Under the pieces are notes generated by a model. It worked only from the letters and a program-made list of their open reading frames with translations, ran no database searches and was not told the origin of the DNA. Shown piece by piece: positions 53,831 through 64,000 of a DNA stretch of 64,000 nt; position 1 is the stretch's first letter; the number at the start of each line of letters is the position of its first letter. A program made the position numbers and the translations under genes. The stretch comes from Rutpela maculata (taxonomy: Eukaryota > Arthropoda > Insecta > Coleoptera > Cerambycidae): positions 72,969,804-73,033,803 of the forward strand of contig OW386287.2 of the NCBI GenBank assembly GCA_936432065.2, read 5' to 3'.

Positions 53831-54500
53831 CAGTGCCGGTTTTAGATATACACATTCGGAAAATGTTGGATTTGGGTGGCACGCATAGTTTCAACGGCCT
53901 GACAGACCCGCCTACAATAAAGGCGTGTACCAGTGCTCTAGTAGAGGGAGCAAATAATGACGCGCTATCAAGAAAACACGTACATACATCATTATTGCTA
54001 TTAAAAATTTCAGTACCATTTATTCAAAGGAAGGATGTAGTTGGCTCTGTTCAGTATAGGTAATATTATTACGTGCTTTAATAACTGAAATTATTTAACC
54101 CGTTTTACTTTCAAAACGAGTCAAATAATTCTTTACATTGCAAGTGGAAGACGGAAACAAATTGAAATTCCGCAAGCAGAGTTGCCCACGCACATGTGGT
54201 GGGGAAAGCAGGTGGCATCAGAAGGATGTGTTATACGATAAAAAAGAATAGCCTAGTTGCTTCGCTCTCGCTTGCTCTCATTGCCGACCCAAATGAAAAA
54301 TTTTCTGACACTGTATATTGCCCCTAGGCCCAGATCAATTTTGCCTCCCCCCCCCCCCCTCCCCGGAATAGGAACAAGTTAAATGTCTTGTCTTATAATC
54401 TCTATGGTTGCTATCAGAATATGTGCATTAACTATTAAGATGAAAGGCAAAGGCGCCCCTAGACCCGGGCTTATGAGGCCTAGTCAGAAAACCGGCACTG
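53831..54500. mobile_element. 670-bp hAT-like MITE
   Basis: The ends 'cagtgccggtttt' and complement 'cagtgccggttttctg' are flanked by the 8-bp duplication 'actatcac' (53823-53830, 54501-54508). No transposase frame is present. A C-run at 54350 may be slippage. Confidence 0.9.
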
Positions 54501-54508
54501 ACTATCAC

Positions 54509-55280
54509 AAGTTTCTGTGTATTCCGTTTCTAATATTTTTTTCGTTTCTAATTCTCTTGTAGCCAAGGCAATAAATAAAGATTTTTGGCACTTTGTGTTT
54601 AGAAAGCCATTTTCATATCTTTCAGATATCAAACTCTGGATTTGTGTTGTTAATTAAAAATTGTAGGAACAGCATCTTCACAAAGTTTAAGGATTTTTCG
54701 AGGAAGTGCTAAAAGAGTTCCATCATCTCTTTTGACAGAATTTTCAGTAATTAAAAATTGCTTTCTAAAGTGATTAACATAGATTACTGAATTTTTATTC
54801 GGGATAAAATGTGTTTTGTGAATGCTGTGAGACCATTTTTTGCCAGGTTCTTGTCCGAGGTAAAACGAAACAGTATTATATCGTTGTTTATTGTAATTTT
54901 ATTTGGATCCTGGCACACAACATCGACGGGGCATTCTTACCTGCGTTTAATTGACATTCATTAATTAAGGGCACTTTAGTTCATAATGTTCACAGTATAA
55001 AAATAAGTAATAAATCAAGATCAAAATTCAATAACTGTTATGATTATTAAGTATTAGGAGGTTGAATCATTTATTTATACTATTTCTCTCGATATATTTG
55101 AATTATTACTGTGTTAGGCACATTAAATATTTAAGAACTTTATTCGATTTCAATACAAACTGAAAGCCAATTAGTTGGCACTAAACCATACTCAACTTCA
55201 TACTAAATAAATTATACGAAGAAATAAAATATTAATCTTGCAAAATCGTGTGAAATCCACCCGCAGCCGTTACTGCTTTT
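54509..55280. other. non-coding, nothing recognised
   Basis: AT-rich loop sequence of the surrounding foldback complex, with no supported feature. Confidence 0.4.
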
Positions 55281-56084
55281 ATTTCCACGTCCAGTGGAAG
55301 TATAGTAACGACAAAAAATTTTTTAACAATTTTTATTGTCCAAATAGGCTTATGTCATGAAACGTCGAGATTTTAAGTTTGAGCGGAAAAAAAAATTTCT
55401 GTCTGTCTGTCTGTCGGTCTGTCTGTCGGTCTGTCTGTCGGTCTGTCTGTCGATCTGTCTGTCGGTCTGTCTGTCGGTCTGTCTGTCGGTCTGTCTGTCG
55501 GTCTGTCTGACTGTCTGTAACTTTTTTTTGTGCGCACGTTTACTCTGGAACCGTTTAAGATATTGACTTGAAATTTGGTACACATATGTACACATGGTAC
55601 ACACATGTGTAGTTTAACGAGATCTAGAACTAGATTATATTTTCATCTTGTTCCGTCGAAGGGTTGGGGGGTAAATTGGGGTAAATTTGAGGTAAATAGG
55701 TCAATCAAGCAGGTAAGAGTCCATAAAATTGGTATTTAGTATATACAAGAGAAGCTAAGGTCTCAAAAAAATGTTTGGCATTAACCCATTACCACACCCA
55801 CCTCCTTATTAAAGGGGATGAAAACAAATTGTGATTTAGTGTATGTACAGTAACCATAAACCTCAAAATATTCTTTTACTTCATCCACCCCCCCACTATC
55901 ACCACCCTCCACCCCACTACCGATGTGGGGTATCGTTTTATGGGTTTTTGGGGTAGAGGATTTCAAATATTATATTATTAAAGTTCCATAAACAATTATT
56001 TTCACATACAAAGTTTTTTCGTTGTGAGTGACTTGGATAGAGAATCTGGATGTGGAAGTAGTGATTCCTTGGGCAGCGGTTTTT
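55281..56084 (+). mobile_element. element with palindromic end and tetranucleotide array, copy 2
   Basis: Inverse copy of 45950-46649. The palindrome 'tttccacgtccagtggaag' is followed by the 'ctgtctgtcggt' array (55401-55520), the block 'ccaccccccccactatcacc'-like near 55895, and the end 'ctggatgtggaagtagtgat' plus 'tccttgggcagcggtttt'. A truncated third copy is at 63445-63690. Confidence 0.75.
55401..55520. repeat. ctgt/cggt tetranucleotide tandem array
   Basis: About 120 bp of 'ctgtctgtcggt' units with two variants ('cgat', 'gact'). The open frames crossing it on both strands are produced by the repeat itself. Confidence 0.95.
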
Positions 56085-56424
56085 AAAATCGTGACGTTAC
56101 AGGTGGATTCGAGTGCAATTCGGTGGCCTGATGAAATCACTTACGTAGGCCACGGTCTGATCCGCCGGACCCACCACTTTTTGTTTTGTTTTAGAGGTGT
56201 TTTTTGGAGTCAGGATGAAAAACGAGCCGAACTGAAAATTCTGCCTTCGGATTCAGATTCAGTGGGTCAAGAAACATAAAGATACACTGATCTGGTCCAC
56301 CGGACAGACCACTTTTTTTGTGGGGCTGTGTAATTAGAAATTGAATATCTCGCGAAGGGGATCAGCTAGGATTTTCCGGTTTGCATTTTTTTATCCTACA
56401 GATATGCTGAAAGCACTCTGTGAA

Positions 56425-56899
56425 ACCCGTTTTTTGATCCATTTTGGTCAAACTTTCTGCAGCTTGAAGACCACTGAGACTATTAGGTCAGGGTATTAAT
56501 TTGTCAATTTAGTGATGGGCAAATTTGCCTCAAATTGTCCACAGATTTACCAATGTGGGGAAATAAATTAATTGATTGCCCAGTATACGATAGACATTGC
56601 TGCCACTCTCAGGAAACATACCGCCGGGTTGGATACGTCTATGCTGGGTTGGATTTGAGTCATGCTTGTTGTCAGCAACGAGAGAAAACTACATGACGCA
56701 TGGCACAGGAATGTGGGATGGGAAGTCTAGGTGTGTGTGAAATGCGTTACCGCATTGTGTCGTGGTCTGAGTGTTTATACTCCTCTCTTTGTCTCATTGT
56801 GTTTTTGTTTCTGGAGTTCATCTCCTTCTGAGTCCTCTGTTTCCCCTGTTTTTGATTTCGGGAGAACATATATCCCAGTACTTCATTGCGTACGTTTCT
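56425..56899. other. non-coding, no gene seen
   Basis: Flanks the foldback complex. No feature can be supported. Confidence 0.4.
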
Positions 56900-57600
56900 G
56901 TATTTTTTTGTAACTGTTTTCCCTTTTATTTATGTTGACGTTTTATGTAGTTGCGTCATTCTTGTTATCTTTCCTAGTAACTCTTCTCAAACTTCTTCTG
57001 TTGGCTTTTGTTGCCTCATATTTAACTCCATATGTTATCGTTGGCAGTATGGTACCTGTGTATTGGAATGGAAATTGTGCGTATTATTTATACCCTATGC
57101 TGCAGAGTGTTATGCTTCTGTAATCATCTATATTTTTTAGCGAGTTGGTTTAGGAAAAGGATATTTGTATGGTTGTGTGCATTAACTTTTATTTTCTCTA
57201 CTCCTAATGCAGTGTTTCTCTAACCATTACTTCTAGCAGTCGACCCTTTGATGATGGCTTGTCCTAGGGCCAGCGGTTCAATTCTTGTAATAATTTTGTT
57301 CGTTTTTTTCTTTGTGTTCCCTTCTTTTTCCTAGTTTCTTGCTTCAAGGTTGCAGTGGTATGTATCTTTTTGTGTGCGTATTATTGTTTCTTCTGTATTT
57401 TTTCAGATGTCTGAAAGTTTAGTTTAGTCATTGTCCTGGTGTGAGGGTGTCTATATTTTAGAAGAATGCCTGTTTCTTTTAATATTTTCGTTTGTTCCAC
57501 CTCTGGTGTTATTTGTACGTTATCTTCATCTTTTTTACCTGTTCATATTTGTTGTTGTTTCCTTTCTTGTTGGGCTAATAGATGACTTCTCCCCTTTTAA
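56900..57600 (-). pseudogene. decayed non-LTR retrotransposon ORF
   Basis: The + strand is strikingly T/G-rich, as expected of the antisense of a LINE ORF. The minus strand gives 'YRSITLCSIGYK' at about 57100-57140, matching the 'N-Y-R-x-I-T/S-L-L' motif of LINE RTs, then close by 'TILPTITYG' and 'RRSLRRVTRK', a motif normally several hundred residues later. An internal deletion is therefore likely. Upstream 'ILKETGILLKYR' also fits. All open + strand frames here are shadows. Confidence 0.4.
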
Positions 57601-57854
57601 ATATTTTTCTTGCTGCAGTTTTTATTTTTGAATTTATTAATGTCCAGTCAAATTATTCGCCTGTCAGTTGTTTTTCTATTTCGCGATACTTCTTCTGGAA
57701 GTCTGCGTGCTTTAATAGGAAGATATTTTAGGTATTGCACGGTCTTTTGTTATTTCCTTTACTACTTTTCTCTTTTCGTATTTTCAGTTTCACATAGGTA
57801 TAGTAGTTTGTGGCCTGTACCGAATTGCTGTGCTTTTTACATTAATGTTCTTGA

Positions 57855-57975
57855 CAGGTACCGAAACCAAAACCGAAATCCGCACCGTACTTACGACTTT
57901 AAAGTTACTGAAAATGGTATACGTTATTTAACCCTAACCGAAATTAACCGAAATTAATTTTGGTTTCGGTCCCTG
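57855..57975. mobile_element. 121-bp hAT-like MITE
   Basis: The ends 'caggtaccgaaaccaaaa' and complement 'cagggaccgaaaccaaaa' are flanked by the 8-bp duplication 'gttcttg(a/g)' (57847-57854, 57976-57983). The interior repeats 'accgaaa'. Confidence 0.85.
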
Positions 57976-57983
57976 GTTCTTGG

Positions 57984-59000
57984 TCCCTTCTCTTATCTCC
58001 TTACGTACCAGAATATATATTCTGGTTTCTTGAGTTGGCTGCCTGTATACCCTAATTATTTGAAATAATTTATTCCTATTTTCTATTTTATTTCAAATTA
58101 AGTTTTTGAAAGTATTTTTAGTTATCATTCGGTTTTCGTGTTAAAAAAATTCTTATTTGAAATGATTACTTAGATGAAGTGAGTAATTCAAACTGTTAAA
58201 AAGGCAATTCAGTAACTTGATCAGTCAGCATGAGGAAATAGCAAAATGAAATAGGAAGCAGTTTGGAACAGTTTGTTCATGACATTTGACCACTTTGGTC
58301 TCGACGTTCCCTTTTTTCTCGCCATGCTATAATGGCCAAAGAATCAATTAAAACAATTCTTTATAAATACTTTTTTTTTACTTTAGTTTGAGCTTTTAAA
58401 ATACAAATTATAATTTAAAGTACTTTATGTACTTGAAACAAATATGTTATATATTAGGAAAATTATATATTTGAAACCAAATACCTTAAAAAGAATTTTC
58501 GCCTGCAAGACTATGTTTTATTTACTCTTTCAAATACATATAGATGTTTTTATTTTCTTGACCGTTGATATCAAATTAACTTGATGTAGGTATATACTGG
58601 GATTATTGGTCTTAAACACTTAAATAGTTAGAAAGTGACGATGTGCGATAACGTAAAAAACTAATTAAATAAATATACTATTAGTAATCAGATTGAAATA
58701 ATTAATGGCGACATAAATATAAATCTATTAAACAGCGACATGACTAATTAAATATATTAGCAGAACACAGTTATACATATATTTTAAAACCTAAAAAATC
58801 TTAATAAATAGAGCTTCTAATCAACGCTGGATGAAAAGATTTTAGCTATACTGTCTCTAATGGCTAAACTTATTTAAACAAAAAGTTTTTTTCCTAAGCC
58901 ATGAAAATTTTCCCACTTATATGCCTCCACTACAAGCCGTGTTATTTATTATTGGTAGTTAATTTAAGTTACACGCTATTGTAATTGTAACAATAATTTC
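57984..59000. other. AT-rich, no gene seen
   Basis: No coding, RNA or bounded repeat feature is recognised. Confidence 0.45.
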
Positions 59001-59073
59001 TATTGTTATACGGGGAGATCGAGAAAGACTGAACGTGCCGCTCCCTAAAGATTGTTTTTGTGCCGCCTACATA

Positions 59074-60247
59074 CAGAGCTGGGACGAATACAGCTAAAAT
59101 GTACTTGAGTACAGAGTACTGAGTACAATTGATTTTTAGCTTCCGAGTACCGAGTACCGAGTACAAGTACTAAAGTAATTGAAAAAGTACTCGAGTGCAA
59201 GTACTCAAGTACAATTTTTCGAGTACCGAGTCCTGATTACAATAATACGGCCCAAGCGTTTGAGCTGAAACAAATGTTACCTTTAAACCATTAAAGCAAA
59301 AAAAAATACAAGTAACAACTGGGAAGGACTAAAATATGTTAATACATAAATACAAATACTCTCAGTCTCTTGACTTTTATATATTGGGATTAACGATGTT
59401 AGAAATTATAAGTGTGGTGTACTGCTTATTTAGTCATTTACTAATATTATTTATATTTGTAGTAATAATAAAACAAAAACATTACCAACCAATATTAACA
59501 TTTCTGGTAATTCTGGTTTAAAACGTGCCTATTTTATTGGCTTTCATCACCACCAACTTTTCAAAATATTCGTCTGTAAGGGCGTGACGCCGAGGACTGT
59601 TTATTGAAGGTGGTAGCGTATGAAAATAATCTCTCGACAGCGGCAGATGAAGGCAGGCAAGTGTTATATTTAACAAAAAGCTTTTTGATAATATATTACT
59701 TCGCTTATCATCCAAGTTCTTATTGCACTAACTCCAGTTCAATTTTTGACTTCATCTGATTGGAATCCATATCCACATTCTCTTTGGTTTCATTAAAGTC
59801 ATAAAAACTGTCATCACTCTCTTCCTTTTCCTCTTGGTTTCTTATTATATCTAAGTTATTTCGCCCTGCTGGAGAAGTGAGATTATCAGCAGCAAGAACA
59901 ACTAACTATTCGTTTAATACAGTCAATGGTCAAGGTCAAGTCAGTGTCGTCTTTTACTGAATTGTTGTACCAAAATTTAAACTTTTGGGCACACCACAGC
60001 AGCTATAATGGCTTCGTTTGAGTCTCTGTTACAGACAGGATCAGACTGGCTGAAACTGGCTTTATATGTACTATGTTCTCGTGTACTTGAATTTTCAAAG
60101 TTCGAGTACAAGTACTTGTATTTAATTTTACGAGTACAAGTACCAAGTACTGACTTAAGAAAGTACTCGAGTACAAAGTACAGAGTACATAAAATGTACT
60201 CTAAGTACCAAAGTCAAGTACTTGTACTCGAGTACTGCCCGGCTCTG
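59074..60247. mobile_element. internally deleted hAT transposon
   Basis: The ends 'cagagctgggac' and complement 'cagagccgggca' are flanked by the perfect 8-bp duplication 'cctacata' (59066-59073, 60248-60255). Both subterminal regions are dense in 'gagtac' and 'agtact' motifs (59100-59230 and 60090-60235), typical of transposase-binding arrays. A transposase fragment lies in the middle. Confidence 0.92.
59518..59890 (-). pseudogene. hAT transposase C-terminal fragment
   Basis: The minus frame 59518-59715 ends 'SINSPRRHALTDEYFEKLVV' then 'MKANK'. This fits the hAT dimerisation domain, whose end typically reads 'RR..L....FEKLLFLK.N'. An acidic stretch 'EEKEESDDSFYDFNETKE' lies upstream (59760-59860). 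The catalytic core is missing, so the element is non-autonomous. Its intact relative elsewhere would supply transposase. Confidence 0.68.
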
Positions 60248-60647
60248 CCTACATACTGCATACATATGTACTATTTTCTGGTACTTTCAACATTTTCACG
60301 TTGGCGACAGTAACCTTAAATATAGTCAATTACAATATTTACACAAAATGCGAGTTTCTTTATTAACTTGCCACACAAGTGACAGTGAACTGATTGCGTT
60401 GAAAAACACTGATTTATTAGTCAGAAAGGGAGATAAATGATAAATCAAACACAAGCCAATAATAATAACATTCACGAAAATGACAGACATCACATTGGTA
60501 ACAGTGACTAGAGAACCAGTTGTTACTTCTAGCAACATAGGAAATTAGTTTTAATAATGTATGTAGAATAGAAATCAATTTTGATAATTTTAGTGACTTT
60601 TCCGTGTGACGTCACGTTCAGTCTTTCTCGATCTCTCGGTAGTTCAC

Positions 60648-61948
60648 AGCAGACTTACAGTCCAGTGTTTGACGGTTTTTCGCTCAGAATTCTTTCGGAC
60701 AAAACCGATTACCGTGAAATTTGGTAATTAGGGAATGGCACAAGGAACAAAAATTATGTAGTGCCGATGTGTGCTTTTACCCTGGGGGTGTATGCCACCC
60801 CTTCTCGGGGGGTGGAAATTATTACATTCAGAATAACTGCAGAAATCGATAGGGGAATAAATTCTAAGGAATAAATGTTTTATAAAATTTTTTCGATGAG
60901 TCAATACTTTTTGAGTTAATCGTGATTGAAAATGTTGATTTTTCATCTGACAAATGTATGTTTTAGAACGATTTTTCGCGAATAACTCGAAAACCTTACG
61001 TTTTATCAAAGAAATTATTATAAGCAAAAATGAAGCTTATAAAATAACAAATCGATTGTTTTTTTTTATTTCTGTAGATGTAATACGAACCGAGATGGCT
61101 CGTTGAATGTGACTTTTTGTTCGCTGAAAACTGAATTCGAACCTTTCAACGTTAAATAACGGAAAAACGGAAAATGTTTGGAGGAAAACATATAAGACAT
61201 TTTTAAAAGTACGTGAAGAGACCTTTAAGCCTTAGTAAAAGACTTTAGCATAAAAACTAACGGGGTTATGATGAAAATAAAATGGTTGTCTCATTTTTTC
61301 GGAGAAAAAATCAGCAATAAAACCAATGGCTTCACCGCAAGAATTGAAATTGAACGTAATACATTTACAATTTGCTTTATTTAAGTACTAACAATATGTT
61401 GTAGAAGTTTGATCGGTTTGGGATGCCTAGATTTGAAAAAAAGTTTGATTCAAATTTGAAGTGATATTTAAAATTTCTTAAAAAAATTTCATTTTTTCAC
61501 AATAATTCAAAAACTAAAGAAGATACGTAAAAAATACTAGAGTACAAAAATTAAGTTTTTGTTTTGCTGGAAATTTTATTATATTTTAAATTTCTCTAGG
61601 TTAAAAATTAATTGAGATAACACCGTTATAAGTTTGCATTTGAGTGTGAGGACCACCTTCCCCGAGCCCTTTAAACTCAAAAATCTCAAATACGAAGAGT
61701 TCAAGGAAGTTCAACTGTACATGCCTTGCAGCCCTTAAAATTCTCTGCAAAATGATTTTTGGGGCGATTGAATAGCTTAAAAATGAAGGAAGTTATCGTT
61801 GAAAAACTAATCGCCCTTTTTGGGTGAAATTTTCGGAGCATGTAAATTGTTTTTGGAGCATTTATAAATACATATGCCTGTATCTATATATGTATAAATA
61901 TATCATCATACGGAGCTGCTAAGGAGATACAGTTAAAAAAATTGAGCC
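60648..61948. other. non-coding, foldback-type remnant with GC hairpin
   Basis: A hairpin 'ccacccc' + 'ttctcg' + 'gggggtgg' lies at about 60796-60816, similar to the terminal hairpins at 42217 and 43611. 'actcgaaaaccttacg' and like motifs follow. I could not find the matching far arm. No gene recognised. Confidence 0.45.
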
Positions 61949-62388
61949 GTGTCGAAGACATCAGCGTTTCTCGAGCAGATGTGCTCTGATTCCTTTATTA
62001 AGGCTACCACTAAAAATAGTGCTGTGAGATTATCATCCCTTATCCCGACAGTTGATGCTCTGAATGAGCACATTAAGAGGGTTTATTTACAAACCCAGGA
62101 GTGGCTTGGGAACAAAAATATTCGTCCAACTGATTGGGGATGGATTAATAATGAAGGATTTTTACTACCAATCAAAATGCCTGCACCGAAAGAACTCCTC
62201 AAAATTATATTTTGTAATTGCAAAAAAGGCTGCAGCGTAGCTTGAAACTGCCGAAAAGTTGGATTATTTTGTAACGCAACATGCGGAACATGCTCCGGTG
62301 ACAACTGTCAAAATTGTCCTCCAATTACAGACCAAGAGGAGGAGGTCGATTGTACCGATAGTGATGATAGTTCTTCTGATGATCCATA
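61949..62388 (+). pseudogene. C-terminal piece of the large TE protein, second subfamily
   Basis: The + frame reads 'VDALNEHIKRVYLQTQEWLG', 'RPTDWGWINNEGFLLPI', 'APKELLKIIFCNCKKGCS', then one TGA, then 'NCRKVGLFCNATCGTCSGDN' followed by 'CQNC' and an acidic tail to a stop at 62388. It parallels the 29264-29665 tail ('MQKWLG' ... 'SCKRDCSNTCSC') but is clearly diverged, so two subfamilies exist in this genome. The upstream part is truncated; the frame opens with GTG and is not a real start. 'aataaa' follows at about 62400. Confidence 0.75.
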
Positions 62389-63444
62389 GATTTTCAGTAA
62401 TAAAATATGCTATTATAATGTAAATAGAATTTTTATTTTTCCCTTTTAAACTCATTCAATAATTTCAGTTTTAAATTTTAAGTAAATATGGTAGTTAATT
62501 TTATCACGAGGGCGGCTTGTAATGAATGAAACGTTGCAATAAATCATAAATTGTATTATAAACAGTGACGGGATTTTAATTCATAAATGGATCATTCAAA
62601 CATTTAAAGCTGTTGAAAACTAATTTTTTTAAAAATTTCGTTATAAGGAGTGGTTTTAAAGGGTTGAAAAGTTGTAACACATCATAAATTATACTCCAGG
62701 ACATGAAATAATGTTTATTCCACATATTTAAACATTATTTCAATCTATGTAACGCTTAAATCTATGTTTTTGATTTTTTTTCAAAATCATCTCCAAAAAA
62801 CAAAAAGCATACATCAGGAACATATAACTTTTGAAGAGGAGGGTTAGATAGGCTTAATTACAAATTTTCATCAAAATCGATGTTGACATTTTTTGCACGT
62901 TTAACAAGTGTGTGGTCAACTATACTAAAACATTATGTTACTTTTTTTAACTTTTCGAATCCTATAATCTTAAATCAGTTAAAGTAGGATATGTTTATGT
63001 ACTTACATTCATGTATACATAGCCGAGCATTATCAACGTTTTGTTTTTTTTTACTAAATAAACAACTGCACAATGCAACGTAGTAAAATATAATCGCGTG
63101 AACCATTTATAGACGTCTATTAGTGTACAATTTTTTTAAATGATTTTATCAACAATCTGCTACGTATATGAGCATATTTGCGCGAAATGAGTTTGTATTG
63201 AAGATATTGCGAACTTATCTTCCTATAGAAAGATTTCCGTTATTATCTATGAATTTTTGTAACTTATAAATATTACAAATTAATAATGAAATTGCGATTG
63301 AAGTTTGCAATCTCTTTTTTTATTTACTTGTTTCTTGCATTGTGCGCCTTTCTAAAGGATGGCTGATACTTATGGATATTTTTTTCTCATTGTTTATTTA
63401 TAATAATATAGTTTAAAACCGCCCCAGCTGACTTGGGATTTGGG
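62389..63444. other. AT-rich, no gene seen
   Basis: No supported feature in this stretch. Confidence 0.45.
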
Positions 63445-63690
63445 ACTTCCACATCCAGTGGAAGTACTTATAGTAACGCAAAAAAAATGGAAAATTTGTA
63501 TTGTTCAGATAAGCTTAGAATGTCACGAAACGTCGAGATTTTAAGTTTGAGCGAAAAAATATTTCTGTCGTTGAATAGTTGAGAGATAAATTGGAGTAAA
63601 GTTAGTAAGAGTCCATAAAATTGGTATTTAGTATATATAAGAGAAACTAAGGTCTCAAAAAATTTTGACATTAACATTGGCATTAAATAA
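63445..63690 (+). mobile_element. truncated copy 3 of the palindrome-ended element
   Basis: Starts 'acttccacatccagtggaag' and follows copy 2 ('gaaacgtcgagattttaagt', 'ccataaaattggtatttag'), but lacks the tetranucleotide array and the G-rich block. It breaks off at the next MITE. Confidence 0.8.
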
Positions 63691-63951
63691 ATGATTTAAG
63701 TATTTTTAATATATTTTTTTGCTTTAAAATACTAAGAATACTATTATGTAATTCAATACTTCGTCAGTATTAGCCAGAGGAGTAGTTATTTTGATTGGTT
63801 CTGCAATAATGAGTGTTTTAAAGTATTTACCTAACTAGTATCTTAGCGTGCCCAGATTAAGGCAACAATATACAGAAAGTGGATAATTTCATAATAAAAA
63901 AAAAGCGTGTATGTTGTGATTTGCTTAATACTTAAATAATATTCTCTAATA
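63690..63951 (-). mobile_element. MITE family 'agagaatattatttagg', fourth copy (partial)
   Basis: Inverse orientation: 'aattcaatacttcgtcagta', 'gcgtgcccagattaaggcaa', ending 'aataatattctctaat'. It matches 27100-27352. Confidence 0.85.
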
Positions 63952-64000
63952 AATAGATATAAAATAATGTTACAAAAATTAGTATATTTGATGGGGATCG

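Larger units (their letters stand above)
52421..56424. mobile_element. foldback complex: outer palindrome with an inner element at its centre
   Basis: The outer arms (52421-52500 and 56332-56424) are inverse copies ('gcaaaccggaaaatcctagc' and complement) and would join as a palindrome at 'ttctaatt|aattagaa'. At that centre sits the inner element, starting 'acacagacccacaaaaaaag' (52501) and ending with its near-complement at 56331. Its subterminal repeats ('gacccgctgaatctgaatct') appear three times in alternating orientation at 52550-53110 and again at 56130-56300. Termini resemble those of the 19706-21351 element. Confidence 0.7.
59009..60645. repeat. inverted flanks around the hAT element
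   Basis: 'gagatcgagaaagactgaac' at about 59014 is inverted at 60619 ('gttcagtctttctcgatctc'). The hAT element at 59074-60247 therefore sits between the arms of an older inverted repeat. Confidence 0.65.

Noticed and set aside
53755..54063. 102-codon plus-strand frame as a gene
   Set aside because: It crosses the boundary of a hAT MITE with target duplication, so it is a chance frame.
55350..55606. Open frames on both strands across the tetranucleotide array
   Set aside because: The 4-base unit has no stop in any frame, so the long frames are an artefact; no homology is visible outside the repeat.
56731..57957. Chain of plus-strand hydrophobic frames suggesting a membrane protein
   Set aside because: The T/G-rich strand is antisense of a decayed LINE; short overlapping frames in all phases and no splice-consistent gene.

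Overview
The window looks like a repeat-dense stretch of an insect nuclear genome. It is AT-rich, has spliced exons and tRNA- and 5S-derived SINEs, carries Ty3/gypsy, Tc1/mariner-like, hAT and non-LTR remnants, and shows no bacterial-style operons. The species cannot be fixed from the sequence.

Only one ordinary host gene is visible. Two + strand exons (16590-16717 and 27386-27545) share a compatible splice phase. The second encodes a Ras-association-like segment resembling the Grb7/Grb10/Grb14 adaptor family. They are separated by a 10.7 kb intron packed with repeats, and nearly all remaining sequence is transposable-element material.

Layout: 1.8-8.6 kb holds two related, decayed minus-strand Ty3/gypsy elements fused head to tail, with a tRNA-derived SINE inside one gag. 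A solo LTR lies at 9.2-9.7 kb and a second SINE at 10.45 kb. A nearly intact tyrosine-recombinase gene at 14.4-15.6 kb (Crypton-like) is bracketed by two same-orientation copies of a foldback sequence (13.25 and 15.83 kb). The 17.4-25.5 kb intron holds a LINE scrap, a mariner-type transposase interrupted by a 5S-derived SINE, a 1.65 kb foldback element, small MITEs and a solo LTR with a perfect target duplication. The 28.1-29.7 kb stretch carries the C-terminal half of a large transposon protein, with an intron containing a hAT MITE. A multilayer inverted repeat around a mariner-type transposon fills 31.6-35.1 kb. A recently inserted but internally deleted gypsy element with near-identical LTRs lies at 35.26-39.43 kb. 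Foldback nests fill 41.6-47.5 kb. A 3.25 kb TIR element at 48.09-51.34 kb carries the N-terminal half of the same large protein family seen at 28 and 62 kb. The 52.4-56.4 kb stretch is another foldback complex, 56.9-57.6 kb a LINE relic, and 59.1-60.2 kb an internally deleted hAT element.

Most protein-coding pieces are disrupted. The most interesting points are the TIR element that gives an address to the large GCD/CXC protein family (Academ is my best guess for superfamily), the tyrosine-recombinase locus with its flanking foldbacks, and a deletion-derivative gypsy element that appears to have moved recently in trans.
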